Of a stretch of DNA of 64,000 nt, positions 28,314 through 41,379 are shown piece by piece. The first letter of the stretch is position 1. Each line of letters opens with the position of its first letter. The notes under the pieces were generated by a model, which ran no database searches, was not told where the DNA came from, and saw only the letters and a list, made by a program, of their open reading frames with translations. The translations under genes were made by a program, and so were the position numbers. Source of the stretch: Penelope pileata (lineage: Eukaryota > Chordata > Aves > Galliformes > Cracidae); NCBI GenBank assembly GCA_013396635.1, contig WBMW01002277.1, positions 54,482-118,481 of the forward strand, written 5' to 3'.

Positions 28314-29744
28314 TATCATCACCCAATTTGTTAGTCTTTTCATAATGGAGGCCCCTTCTTATCTTCACATTTGTCCCATGCTATCCTGATCTCTGGATAT
28401 TATCACTGAGAACGGCCTAAGGTAACCATAAATGAAAAAAATCCAGGAAACAAAAAGCTGAGGGTGTGCATTTTGTCTTCATAAAATACACTGAGAAATT
28501 ATTTTACCTACTTGGTGCTTAGAGCCATATTACTACAGTCACGTGGTTTGATCTAATTTTTCTCATATTTCTCAGTATCTAAATACAACAGTGAAAAGAA
28601 CAGTTCTGAAGCCTTTTTAATTAACTATTGAAAACTACTATGAAGCTTTACTAGTAGTTTGTCATAAAACACTATTAATATCATATACAATGTGATAGAT
28701 GATGAAGGAAAAATAAAAAAAATGGAGGAAGGTAATTCTCTGACAAAGCAACTACTCAGTCTGGTTGCTTCAAATCAGATGTATTATTAGGAAATAAATA
28801 ACCCTCAATGGTGATGTCAGACAACAGTAAAAAATGACATTTCATAGTCCCAGTTTTACATTCCTAGATGTAAAGATTATTGTAAACTACTAAGCATGTA
28901 CACAGAGAGCACAATCATGCTTCAGGCATGCCATCTAAGTTAATTCAAAACATTTGTCCTTGGGTTTCTAGAGAAACATCACCCTTGCGTAAGCAGTGCA
29001 TGACATTATCTACCTAATGACAACTGTGCAACTTTTGTGAGAATGATTGTAGTTCACAAGTACATTAAATGGCAACCTATGTTCTGTTTACCTAAATTAA
29101 TATACCCTTGATGTAGCGCATATTACTGCCTCCCCCCTCTCTTAACGCTCTGATAATAGAGTTTTGTAACTTGTAAAAGGATTACTTCAATCCAATCAGC
29201 AGGTGCTGGGATCAGTGTGTGTCAGACAAACACTTGCTAATCCCTTTTCTTACAGCTCCCAGCTGCCAAAGGTGCTCAATGAAATCCCAGTGAAATGGCT
29301 GGATACAACCTGGTGTAGATGGATGCAGATTTTCAGCTCTGGAGAGAATCTTGGAAATTGCAGGTGATGCTAAATATTACTTGAGTTGGGAATGGTGGAG
29401 GCAGGTATGCTCTTGAAAGGCAATATAGCTAAGAAATTAAACATAAAAAAAAAAGAACGCTTAATTATGAAATATTTACTCTAATAAGCTCTCTCTAAAT
29501 ATAGCAGAAGGTAAAGAAATTCACTCTACAAAGAAACCCTTCTTGAGGATTATCAGCTACTTAATGGTGTCTTCTGGGTCTTAAAATACAACCACCTCCA
29601 TCTCCTCCTCCTTACCTTCTTTCTTGAAATCTAAATTACGCCTATAAAGTTTCACTGCTGCAATTATTTTGCTTTAAATAAGCCTCAACAAAAAGGAGAA
29701 GATGACTACTGTAAAAGGAATATAATTTCCTCCCTTACAATCTC

Positions 29745-29936
29745 CATATTTGTATAGCTCCTTCTGTCCAGCTGTCTGAAAGTTCTCACTTCTTCAGGGG
29801 AGGCAAGTATCATTGCCATTTCACAGACAGGAAAATGAAAGGGCAGAAACACTGAACTGAATTTCCTGGGGCCACAGAATATGCTCCTAACACAGCTACT
29901 TTGCAAGGAAAATCAGAATTGGGTCTTCTTGACCAT
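29745..29936 (-). mobile_element. MIR-type SINE (amniote), reverse orientation
   Basis: The plus strand reads the reverse complement of an amniote MIR. It starts with a TATAGCTCCTTCTGTCCAGC block, corresponding to the tail TATAGCGCCTTTCATCC. It continues with ATCATTGCCATTTCACAGAC AGGAAAATGAAAGGGCAGA, corresponding to CCCCATTTTACAGATGAGGAAACTGAGG, and ends CAGAATTGGGTCTTCTTGACC near the tRNA-derived head. The order and length (about 190 bp) suit a near-complete but old copy. Confidence 0.65.
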
Positions 29937-31270
29937 TGTTTTTTCCATTTGCCATGATCATGTTTATAGAAAGAGCTAAAGGTCATGCAACCTTCATGAA
30001 TACATACCTGCTAACATTTTTGTAACTAGAACATACCAAACATTCTAATCCTAACAGAATTACAACAGGTTTTTGTTTGGATTTTTTGTTTAGAAGAACA
30101 GGGTTTAAGTGGTTGGTGAGTACAGGAATTTAATGTATGCATGTTAGATTCTGTTTGTATAAGACATGCCAAACTAAACAATAAAAATATAAAAGATGAA
30201 TTAACCAAAATCAGTTTCCAGTCTTTCTGTACTTCCTGGAGTAGAGTTCACAATAAAACTCTTCAATAATGGGAGACTAGACCAAATACTGCTATTTCAC
30301 AGCATTTGATATATTGTGACATTTCTTAAAAACAAAAATAAATTCAAAACAAAGACTCAAACCTCTCTGCTAAAGACAACTCCTCACCATATGAACTGAC
30401 AATGAGGATAGAGTTACCTGAATTCTTCAACTGAGGCACCTTGGGAAGAGCTTCTTTTTATTATTAAAAAGCAAAAGCACAAGCTACACAGTTGAACAAA
30501 AATCCAAAGAAAAACTTCAAAAAAAAATTTACAAATCAAGTCCTTGAACACTTTGTGATAAATATTGAATGCCCAATTCTATTCTCACAGGAAATTCTCA
30601 TTTTCTTCTTACACAGAAAACCTATTTTTCACAATCCCTTCTTCTCACTGTATCTTTTTACTAATGGTTTGAACATCATACCACAATCCAAGACATATTT
30701 GTGATTTATTTATATGCCTGCTAATGATACTGTGTATCTGAAATGAAAATTTAAAAAATATATCACTACACACTAATTACCTAGCTGAAAACATAAAACC
30801 AAATTCCCTGCCTTCTTCCTCTCCAAGCTTTGCTAACTCAATTAAGCATCTAAATTTGGGTTCTCGGTTGGATACTGTGTTTGCAGCTATAGATTTTAAT
30901 AAATTAAAGTCTGTGTTTCTTTTTAGAGCACTAGTACAGTCACCTCCATTTACTATATATAAAAATCACCAAGAGGTAAATATAGAATACTGAAAATGTC
31001 ATGTTTAAGAATAATCTTGTCTTCAAGCATGGTCAAGTTCTTCAGAGATAATGAGATGAGGAAAACCCAGGTAACCACGACCAAGTACATTAAAGTGATA
31101 CAGCACATGATGTGATTTATAGAAGGTTGGGCAAATTATGCCTCTACTAGACAGTGACCATTTTGAAGATAGAATGGAAAATATTATTTGTACAGATGTA
31201 ACATCCCTGCTGGAGCAAAGGGATATGCAGCTCTTCTCAAATGTGTAATTAAAATTCAAGGAGTGTTTAC

Positions 31271-31600
31271 CATAGAATCATACAATCCTTAGAGTTGGAA
31301 GGGACCTTTAAAGGTCATCTGGTCCAACTCCCCTGCAATGTTCAGGGACACCTACAGCTAGCTCAGGTTGCTCAGAACACCATCCAGCCTGACTTTGAAT
31401 GTCTCCGGGGACAGGGCATCCACCACTTCTCTGGGCAATCCATTCCAGTGCTTCACCACCCTTACTGTAAAAAGTTTTCCTTATATCCAACCTAGATCTC
31501 CTCTCTTTTAATTTGAAACCATTTCCCCTTGTTCTATCACAACAGACCCTGCTAAAGAGTCTGTTCTCTTCTTTCTTGTAGCCCCCCTTAAGGGGGGGAC
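31271..31600 (-). mobile_element. CR1 LINE 3' end (truncated), reverse orientation
   Basis: Begins on the plus strand with CATAGAATCATACAATCC and GTTGGAAGGGACC, the reverse complement of the CR1 3' tail. It runs through CATCTGGTCCAACTCCCCTG, the GGGCATCCACCACTTCTCTG block and the GGCAATCCATTCCAGTGCTT block, and ends near CTTGTAGCCCCCCTTAAGGG. About 330 bp of the 3' part remain, which is the usual 5'-truncated form. CR1 is the dominant interspersed repeat of birds. The copy is moderately diverged and cannot encode a working protein. Confidence 0.93.
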
Positions 31601-32101
31601 TTCTCCAGAACCAAATCATGGCTCATAAAGGAAAACCTTCTGCTTTTCAGGGATTTTTTTTGGGAAAAAAATATCAAAATTGATAGCGCAAGTTTGTACA
31701 TACAAACACATACAGAGATTTCTATGAAAACTGAAAATCTGCAACATGAAATCTAAGAAGTCTTGCAATCCATGCTACATCCACAGCCTGCAGAATATGT
31801 GTAAGCAGAAATGAACATATGGTCACCTGTGAGAAAAAGCAGGGGGAGAACAGAGTGGGTAATCAGCATTTTCCTTAGAAAATTCATGTAACAGCCAGAA
31901 CCAGGAAACTTCAAACTCCATAAATGGTCAAATCTAGCATTCAAGATGATTTTGAAACTAATCCTACTGCAGTAGGAGACTGAGCAATGTTGGCCATGAG
32001 AAAGACGTGGCTGGTATCCACTCAGCTCCCAAATGGACAGGAAATGTCCAATTTTTAGGTTATCTTTAAGCTATGCTCCATGAGATTTTCAGTTGAGGTT
32101 G

Positions 32102-32294
32102 GTCTAGCTCAGTGATTCTCAAATATTTTTCTCATGAAAGAATTCAAAAGGGGTTGTGAAGTGGTGGTAGAAAAGCTTTACAAGTATGTAAGCTGAAAAC
32201 ATCTAGCCTACTCTATGGACTCTTGGGTTTACATGGAAGTATGAGTCAGTGAGGGATCATAATGCAAAGACATTTGAGGAACACTGGTCTAACC
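32102..32294. mobile_element. Small non-autonomous hAT-type DNA transposon with target duplication
   Basis: The element spans 32110-32286 (177 bp). Its left end is CAGTGATTCTCAAAT; its right end, read inverted, is CAGTGTTCCTCAAAT, matching at 13 of 15 positions. The flanking 8-bp sequences GTCTAGCT (32102-32109) and GTCTAACC (32287-32294) agree at 6 of 8 positions and fit the TCTAG-centred target preference of hAT elements. CAGTG...TTCTCAA termini are typical of Charlie-like hATs. There is no coding capacity; the interior matches no family I can recall. Confidence 0.72.
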
Positions 32295-33084
32295 CACAGA
32301 TGAGAGTATTTTAAGTGATAGACAGCATAATAATAAAGGAAATGCAATGTGAAAGAGGACAGAAAAAGAAGCTAAGAATAGACTGTAGAGGCAAACAAAG
32401 TAAAAAGATGAAAGCAGACACTGTACTGCAAAGAAAGAAAAGCAGAAAACAAAACAAAACCAAAAATCACAGCAAATGAAGAAAATTCTACGGAAAGAAG
32501 CAGAACTGGTAACTGTTAACTGTGTGGTGCACTTTTTCCTTGGAACACTTTTCTTCATGTACTGAACCAAGGAGAAAACTGAGTGACAGCAGCAGTTTTG
32601 AGCAGACAGCATGAGCACTGCTTACTGCTAAACAGAAGGAGAAAGCAAAGAACCTTGAAATTGATGTATGTGTGCATGTGGATGTGTACAAGGGCTAAGG
32701 ATCTAGCAGATTGGAAAAATACTTCTGAAGTATATTTCTTCTCAATTTAGAGGAGACTCAAAAATGAGTAGATGGCATCCTTTTACTTCACAGGAATAGC
32801 TATAACCATATATTGCACATCACCAGTTTGGTTTTCATAAGCTTTCCAATGTGTGTTTAATAACTTCCAGTCAGCTCTCCAAATATGGAATAGTTTGCTC
32901 TTAGATAATGAGGCCAACACTAAACTCACAGAATCAAATGTGACAAACTCATGTGCAGGACTCCCAAATTCTTTCATGTCATGATTTCATGTCCTTAAAA
33001 AAGACTAATGAGGGACCAAAAAAAAGGCAAAAATATTGCCCTTTAACATGATCCCTTCTTTATTAGAGCCAATAGGATTAGCTC

Positions 33085-33285
33085 TGAGAGCAGACCACTG
33101 GAACACCAGAGAATAGGGGGTCTACTCCTGGCTCTGCCTCTGACCTTAAACTGTCTTGGCCAGGACAGTTCCTTATCTGAGCCTGATCTCCTGGAATAAA
33201 GAGACCGAATAATGATGCTGACCTTTAAAAAGAGCTTTGAACCTACTGATGAAAAGTGCTATGTAAGAGTCAGCTTATTATTATT
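33085..33285 (+). mobile_element. MIR-type SINE (amniote), forward orientation
   Basis: Contains a head block CTACTCCTGGCTCTGCCTCT GACC, a middle block GGACAGTTCCTTATCTGAGC CTGATCTCCTGGAATAAAG (from CCTCAGTTTCCCCATCTGTAAAATG), and a tail AGCTTTGAACCTACTGATGA AAAGTGCTATGTAAGAGTC ending in TTATTATTATT. The tail matches the GCTTTGAGATCCTCGGATGAAAGG type found in amniote MIRs. It is old and diverged, of nearly full length. Confidence 0.72.
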
Positions 33286-33290
33286 TTGGT

Positions 33291-33350
33291 TACTGAAGTT
33301 AGTTGAAAAGTTCCCAGTGACTTTAATCAAAATTTCTCCTATCAGGCTCC
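33291..33350. repeat. Dispersed short motif, copy 2 (unassigned amniote repeat)
   Basis: TACTGAAGTTAGTTGAAAAG TTCCCAGTGACTTTAATC, directly abutting the MIR tail. Same layout as copies at 28271, 45657 and 61444. It could be an extension of the MIR-associated unit or an independent repeat. Confidence 0.4.
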
Positions 33351-35716
33351 CAGATACTACTCCAAGGACAAAATTTTCCAAAATTCAGTTGTTAGGATAC
33401 GCATATGGTAAGTCAATGGTTGGTGCATATCATGTGATACAGCAGATTTCTTGAATCCCATAGAAGTTTAAAGGACACAAAAGTCATATCTGGACATCCT
33501 GAAGAAATAACGCATTAGGCACCGTTACCACATTCATTGTGTGCTAGGCGCCATTAAGCAATAACCTGTGTAATGCTTTTGGTCAAACTGGTCTAACGCA
33601 GGGACACCAAGAAGCAAAAGGAGGCAATGAGGACACAAGAGGACAGCCCATTTCTCAGGCAGGCAGCACGCATGCCCAGCTGAGCAGCACCAGCGTGCTC
33701 CTGCTGCTGTGTGGCAGCTGTGGTTAATCAAACCAGTTCTTCTGGGTGCCTTCCTACTAAAGGAAAGCAGCAGATGAATAACTGCATCAGAAATATTCCT
33801 GCATTTAGAAAGGTTTTGATTTGGAATTTGGAAATTATTTCATCCTTGATGAATTCTGCTTCAACTCTACTGCCTAGCTGGCCGTGGCCTACATGGTTTG
33901 TTATGATTTTTACAGATTAAGAAGAAACCATCATACACTTGACCTAACACATAATTATATACAAAACATGCTCTTATAATGAAAGTTCTTCTTCAGGCAG
34001 CCTTACTGCGTGCTGTTTAACAACTGCTATGTTTAAGTTAAAACCCTTTGATTCTGCCCGATGAATGAAGCATGCACAATATGGCACTTTCTGCTACCAC
34101 ATCACCGCAAAGACTGTTGCAAAGGAACATTTGCAGGACTATAGATACTGGGTTTGCTCCGTAACCTTCAATTTTCTGAGTGAACCCACGGAAGTTGCCA
34201 CAAGTCCGCACAGAGGTACCGCTCAGAGCAGCATCCTGGGAGTGCAGGAACACAAGGAGGTTTTTTGATGTTTGCTGTTTTGATGGTATCTTTATTGAAT
34301 GTCCATCAACTCACGTGTATAATGTCTTAATCAAAGCATTTAGGTGATCTCTATTCTGCTGATAAGATTTGTCACTGGCAGAGGCATGTGACATATCTCA
34401 CATTAGCTTTTGTCTGTAATGGGATGCAAGCAAATTAATAGTGTTGTTTAACTTACATCTCCTCCAGTATTTATGTGGCTGAGACCACTGCAAATTAAAT
34501 CTCATAAATTATCACTTCTATGCTTTTCACCATTTATGTCACTATATATTTGTAATTTCCTCATCCTGAGCAATGACAACAACCTTGTCAGCTTCAATTG
34601 TGTGCTCCTGTAGGAGATGATAATTACAAAAATTTCAATGAAAAGTTTTAAATTTTAAAATGTCAGCTAGTTTTCATTAGCATTTGGAAGATGTGTATAT
34701 CTCTGCTCACAAATATTTATCTGTGCTTCTGTGAGAACACCGTTGCTGTATATATTTGTATATCAGCATACATGGAGGTGTAAAGGGCCCGCTGCCGAAT
34801 ACTCATCTTAAGGTGACACTGGTAAAAATATACAAAACTGAAAATACACCATCATCTGGAGGAGTAAGAAGGCCTCTCTAAACACGAAGTAACTTTGTTA
34901 CGAGACATAATTATAGGATTTGTTTTTGTCACATAAAAATATCACCAAGATCTGCGGCCTGATTCTGACGCAGCTCCCACCTGCTAATCAGCAGTGTGCA
35001 GACGCAGCCCTGGGCACAATTTCACTTCTTTGATGCTGTGCTGTGGCGTTTTTCCATTGTTATCTCAGTCGACATCTTTACTTTTCTAAGATGGATATTG
35101 TACTACCACCCTGCTACACATTCCAGGAATATGCACACAGCAAGCAGCTCGGCATCAGCTAACACATGAACAGCCCGAGCTCCCATAAAATATTCATTCA
35201 TTTAAAAAATATTTGCACCCTGCTGTCAAACTTAGACAAATTCATACTGAGCTTCAGAAAATAGCTGTTTTAATGGTAAATGATATTCCAGAAGCCTCTT
35301 TCAGACTAAACACTCTCGTCAAAATTATTTTAATAAGAAAGATTAACAATTTCAACATTAGCTGCTAATCCCCTTTCATTTGAAACTGTGCTGATAAAAT
35401 TCTTTGCTTGTCATTCAAATAGTAAGTAATAATTATAGATTTGGGGCCTCCATCTCTTGCTTCATTAATAGTAAATTGCATGGAAGTCTGAAGCATAAAG
35501 TCAGCTTTGATACATCTCAAAATGCAATTTCCATAGCTTTCCTTAGCTATGTACAATTAATTACAGAGTTAATAAGGGGAATATGTTAATGAATGGGAAA
35601 TTATTCACTCAGACCACCTGGTCTTACTGAATTTCTTTAATATGTTTTCCTCTTTCTGTGAATTTGGGTGACAGCAAGAACACAACTCACAGTACACTTT
35701 GTTAGTCCTTCAGTAA

Positions 35717-35755
35717 TTTTTCTTTTCTTTTCTTTTCTTTCTTTTTTTTTTTTTT
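35717..35755. repeat. (TTTTC)n microsatellite with poly-T
   Basis: Several TTTTC units grading into a run of T. Read on the gene strand it is a GAAAA/poly-A tract. Confidence 0.85.
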
Positions 35756-38700
35756 GCAACCAGCTAAGATCTACTTAAATTAAATAAGAAAAGAATGCAA
35801 TCAGTTAGCTGTAACTAAATAACTGTTATTTGTTTTCTCACATTCAGTACCTTTTTGATTTTAAAGCAAAAATGCTTAAACACATTTGTAATGATCAGAT
35901 TCTCTTCAATGCTCAGAGTATAACTAGAATGGATCCAGTAAGGAGACACTGTCATTTTTTATTTGTTTTCATTAAAGGAATGTGTTGCATATGCACATAT
36001 TTAATCAAATAAGTACAAATACACATACTTCAGTTCACTGTACTGTGACAGCTCCTGGAGCTTGGTTGCTCTGTACATTAGGGCTGTTGGATGTTCAAGG
36101 GAGTACTTTAGACAGTACAAACAGCCAGGTCAAGAGGAGGAAAACCCTCACATAATTCATCTTTTAAATAACGCAGTTGTGATACATGGTCAGAGGACCA
36201 TTTTTCAGACATGCCGAATCCAGAATCCATCCATCTTCAACAGACATTAGTATATTTACTACTAACCAGACTGAGAAGGGAAACATTTTAGGATCAGGGC
36301 ACCAGCCCTTGTAGCCATTCCAATAATATAAAGGGCAGAGACTACTACCCACAGCAGTCATGCTTGAAAGGAGGTGGTGCTTGTGAGCACTTTGTGACCC
36401 CTCCTTTCTATTCTTAGTTCAACAAAATAGTACAGCAAGCAGCCAGAAAGGAGAAGTAACTCTCAGTTCTCCCCAGCTTTGATTTGTTTTCTTTTGGCCA
36501 GCTGGGGAACCTCATGATGTACCAGCACACAGCTTTAGGACAAGTGGATTAGAGAGACATGACACCGTGGAGAGAGAGCTATCAACCAGAAAAAATGAGA
36601 AGATACTGATTCCACTTGAAACAAAAAAAGAGTTATATGAAAGAGAGAAATTCATAGCCAAAGTGTATGTTCTATAAAGACGTGCTAAGGATGATGGAAT
36701 ATTTGAGGGTAGTAAGTAGCCTTCCATTTTATTTGGTTTTGACCAAAAAATAACAGTCTTCCTTTATGAAGCAGCAAATACTATGTCATTTGCAAGCATA
36801 CTTCACAGATTATTTTAATGTTTATCTCCTTATTTAAAAATTTTTCCACAGCTGTGTTGTGGGAGCATATGCAAAATTTGATCGTCACAGGAGCATTTTT
36901 CCTGTGTCCTACACATTAAACTTCAAAAATAACGCCCAAATTCAGATACCTTACTCACAAAACACTACCAAATTAACGTCTTATCCCAGAAAGTTTCAGA
37001 AAATATGTACTTTTTTTAATCTTGCCCTGAAGATGAGCATAAACAGACTTTGTTGAATCAAAGGAGGGATTAAGGTACTTTCATCACCAGCAGGATCTTA
37101 ACCAGAGCACTTCCACTGGCATAGCCCATGTGAGGAGATGGAGCTCTCCAAAATACCAGTGGAGATTTCCTGAGTATCTTAAACTGCACTGGTATACTAG
37201 TGCAAAACCATAGTGCAAGTACAATGTCTCTTCTTTATAAGAGCCAGGAAGCAAGTTGCAGTTGCATCCTGAACCTCCTTCCTACATCTGAAATCTGCTA
37301 CCAGCTCAGAAATCCACTATTTTGTATTATCATCTCAGGACTCCTGCATGAGAAGTCCTTCTGAATCACTTTATTTTTAGTGTCCTTCTCATTATAAACA
37401 GGCATTTCCATCTGTTACACTCAAAATATGATTGTTATATCTGGTACAATGTGTTATCGATGACTTGATACAAAGACAAATATAGAGAAAAGCAGAGCAA
37501 CAAGAAAACATCAGTAGATGAGTGTTCACCTCTGGTTTCTATTCTAGGAGTGGTGAGACTTTCAAAAGGAGCTGGGGACCCAGTAACACCACTTGTTTTA
37601 AATACAGAGAAACAAAAAGTAGACGTTTTCATTAAATGACCTCCTATCATCCCTTTTGGCATGTGCTACAACTGGTACTAATCTTGCCTTGACAATATTG
37701 GACCATCACTAGAAATGGAGAAAAGCAGAGAAGCAAAAATAAAATAAAAAAAAAAAAAATTCAAATAGCCCCCAGATTTTGTTTCAGTCATTGCAATGAA
37801 ATGATCCTTTCTTTTTACTTTGTGCACATAGGTGCTCAAGCTAGTTCAGTGTCAAGCACTTCTTCCAATGTAACGTTTCTAAGATTAGCACTCTACAATG
37901 TTAATAGAGATGTTTTCTTCATCTTTCTACTAAAAACCTCTCTTTTGTTTACAGAATGGGAAGGTGCGGGGTAGCTAAAAGTGTTCAATCAAAGCAGCTT
38001 GCACAGAGCTGAATTGAACACCTCACTGTCAAGCAACAGACCAAGATGAGACTTGGCAAGTTATTTTTAATCATGAATACATTTGGGAAAAACAACCAAC
38101 AGGGAGAAATTCAGGAAAAAGAAAAGATTTTGAAATTAATATCGTGCTGTATTCAAGAGGAATGTTCTTCCTGATTTAACACTGACTGTAATTGTTGTTA
38201 TTTCCTAGGGACTATCAGCAAGATTAATACAGAAAGAGGGAGGCAACATGAAACAGGAACAAAAATGGAAGTAACTTCCTCATGAACATATTTGCTGAGT
38301 TTTATTTAAGAAATCTATGTAGTACACAGTTAATTCATTTAATTATTCAGTTAATAGATTATTGGCTCTATTTGCAGATCCATTTTGTATGCAATGAGAC
38401 TTTTTGTACATTTTTTTTTTGCAGCTTCTCTTTGTTCCTGTATCCACCCCGAATTTAAACAAACACAGGCAAATGTTTCCAAATGATTTAAACATTTAGA
38501 GAGGGAAAAAAAAAAAAAACAAAAATGAAAGGATAAATTCCATCTCATCAACAGAAAATATTCCAGCTCTGCTTGTCCCTAAAAGTGTGACAGCTCAAGG
38601 AGAGGGATAAAGATTTTCCCATCCACAGTATTTATGTCTTTTCAGGGATATTGGCTATCTTGTCACTGAGTTACAACAGCCTTTTCTCACGTGTCTCCTC

Positions 38701-40413
38701 TAGTCTGACTGACTGATGAAATGGCCTTTAGGGCCAAAGCCTTCTCGGGACTTGCATTTCATGAGACACCTACAATTATTTATACTGGTGCAACTGAAAA
38801 ATAAATAGGGATTTAGATCCACTTAGCATATGTGTAAGGAGTTCATGCTTTTAACTAAATTTTGCCACTGACTTGTCTCCCTTCCCATGTGAGGGAGGAT
38901 TTTTTCTTGTTTGTTTTCTCAGTGGGAAGCTTTTTTAAACAGAGTATCTATAGTCTCTGAATTCAAGAAGAACTACAGAAAAAATGAATGTTGGTTGGAG
39001 GAAAAAACAACATGGAAAAAACAAACAACCACTAAATAATCAAACACACCATAATTGCGACAAAGACCCTAATTTCCCTACCTGCACTCCTCACCTTTTT
39101 CTCTGCCAGCATTAATTACTCCTGCAGCATTTGTCTCCAGGCAGCACAGTATGCTTACACACTGTTCCTCACGCTCCTTTGCTCAGGAGATGTTTTGTGT
39201 GCACTGGGATTAAGCTCAAGGTGGAAAGTACACCTGCATCTGGCACAGTGCTATCAGTCCTCACATGCTGGAGATTCTCTCTTTGTTTACGGAAGTGTGT
39301 TTAGATGCCTTCTGCTCATGCTTTCATTGCAGCTTTAAGAATAAAAACTAGGAATTTCAACAAAATGTGGTGGAGGATTTAACATTCACTTTTTTTTTCT
39401 TGTTAGAGTGCATCTTCTATCACACAACTCCACACTCTTTCAAATTCAATTAAAAGAAAATCTATAGCAGCTACCCCATTGAGTTCATTTTCAAACAAGG
39501 TTTATTACAGTCATCTAAAAGTTACCATGCAGAGACTATAAGATACCAATGTTATCAAAAAGCCCCAGGTGCAACCTTGGATCTATTCCCTCCTTGACAT
39601 CCTTCTCAGTCCCACAAGAAACCTTCCGTTGATTCAGCATAACAATGAAACTGGATGCAAAGTTCAACATCTTGTGTATGACTGGTTTCCCAGCAGCAGG
39701 TCTCTGTCCCCAAGGCCGCCTTGTGCCCCAGGAGGTGCTCATAGACCAGAAGTAACTTTCTTTTGACAAGAAGTTCTCATATCAGGCCATCCTTCGCTTC
39801 TTTAGGGGGAAAGTCCCTTTGGTTTAGCAAGCACATTGCCAAGGGCAATGGGATCAAGCGGACCTCCTCCATGCAAAGCCCTCGATTTCAGTCTCTAGTT
39901 CATTTGCTTCCACTGCCTCATTCAGGCCCACTACAATACTTTCTTATCCTTCAGAAAAGCAGAGTGTGCACAAACTATCACAGATTATTACTATTTCCAA
40001 TATGTGCAGCAGCTTCATACTCTCAGGAGAAGGCTCCTCAGACTTCCAGCTTAAACAACTATATGAAAAGGGTCTTTTGGAAATTCACACAGTCTGAAAC
40101 TCTAATTTATGTATAATGCTTCAAATCTTGCATGTGTATCTTTAGGAAAAAAAAAAGCAACACAGAAAATCACTTCTGTTTCTGCCAATTCTCTCTCATA
40201 TATTGTATTCAGAGAATTACCTCAAAATGTTGTCAAAAGCATACAGACCCTTCTTGCACCACAGTTCTTCATTTAAAAATTTATAAGGTTATAATTATTT
40301 TAACCAAACAAGCATGGAAATATATGAAGCAGACGTGGGATCCAATCTACCTAATTTGCATGCTGAACGTGTGCTTGAACATGAAATAGAGACTCCATCT
40401 AAGTTTGAGATAC

Positions 40414-40545
40414 TACTCCTTGGAGACATTGAGAAGTCGTCTGGTGAAGCTCCTGGGCAAACCTGCTGTAGGTGTCCCTGCTTGAGCAGGTGGGGTGGAC
40501 AAAATTCAGAGATCTCTTCTGACCTCAACCATCCTATGATTCTGA
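40414..40545 (+). mobile_element. CR1 LINE 3' end fragment, forward orientation
   Basis: Starts near CTCCTTGGAGACATTGAGAA, continues CTGCTGTAGGTGTCCCTGCT TGAGCAGGTGGGGTGGAC, and ends GACCTCAACCATCCTATGAT TCTG. This is the standard CR1 3' end (CCTGCTTGAGCAGGGGGTTGGAC...CATTCTGTGATTCTG). About 130 bp, diverged; only non-coding tail and the last coding residues remain. Confidence 0.9.
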
Positions 40546-41379
40546 GGTTGAAAATGTCAGTGGGATGGTGCAGGCAGAACAGGAGAAGAATCAAGAGAAA
40601 GCGTCTCTGCTTAATTCTGTCAAGACCTCCCTAGCCACTTACTCTTCACCGACTACAAAGGGAATTTATGAACTCAAGTCAGAAACACCACTTCATCAAG
40701 TGTCTAAAATGTAGGTAAAAATTAGGAGCCCATGTCAAGCAGACTAAATCTCCCCTAGCCACTTTCAAAACTCCATAGTGGTTCCGCTGGACTATAGGGG
40801 AAAGTTTGGCACTTATTAAGACTTCTCATGGAATTTGAAATATAGCTGTACATTTGTGAATAAAGTGGATGGAAATGCAATTCCAAGTTCTTGCTCTTTC
40901 CCTTGCTCAGACCTTCTCAAAAACACTTCCTTGCAAATCCAACTGACTGAAATGAGGGCACCTCTGAGGTGTTGCTCATGCTGAAACCAGCCAGTCAGTG
41001 CCACAAACCTGACTGCATAAAACATGCTCCTCTAATTACACTTTCCGAAGTTCTTAGATCTTTTAGAAAGATGATAGAATCAAAAAGTGCCATATGGGCC
41101 ATCCTCCTGCTGCAAATGTGAGGAAAAAGAACGTGAAAAAGGAAAAAAGCTCTGAATGTTGTTATCGCTGTCCTTCTGGGCCTCCTGAATCCTCCCTACT
41201 TTCTACTGCCAATAGTATAAACTGCCTCATGCTACTGTCAGCAGTGCACAGACATTGTCTTTGCTGTACAGGAAAGTGACAGAAATGTAAGACTTTTCTC
41301 TGAAAGACTGACTTGAGTCTACTTGAGGAGACTGCCCACAGCCACATGGGCTTGGACGGTTCCTGGTTTCTCCAGACCT

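Noticed and set aside
41072..41090. ATAGAATCAAAAAGTGCC, reminiscent of a CR1 tail
   Set aside because: Only the first few bases fit; the GTTGGAAGGGACC block that should follow is missing.
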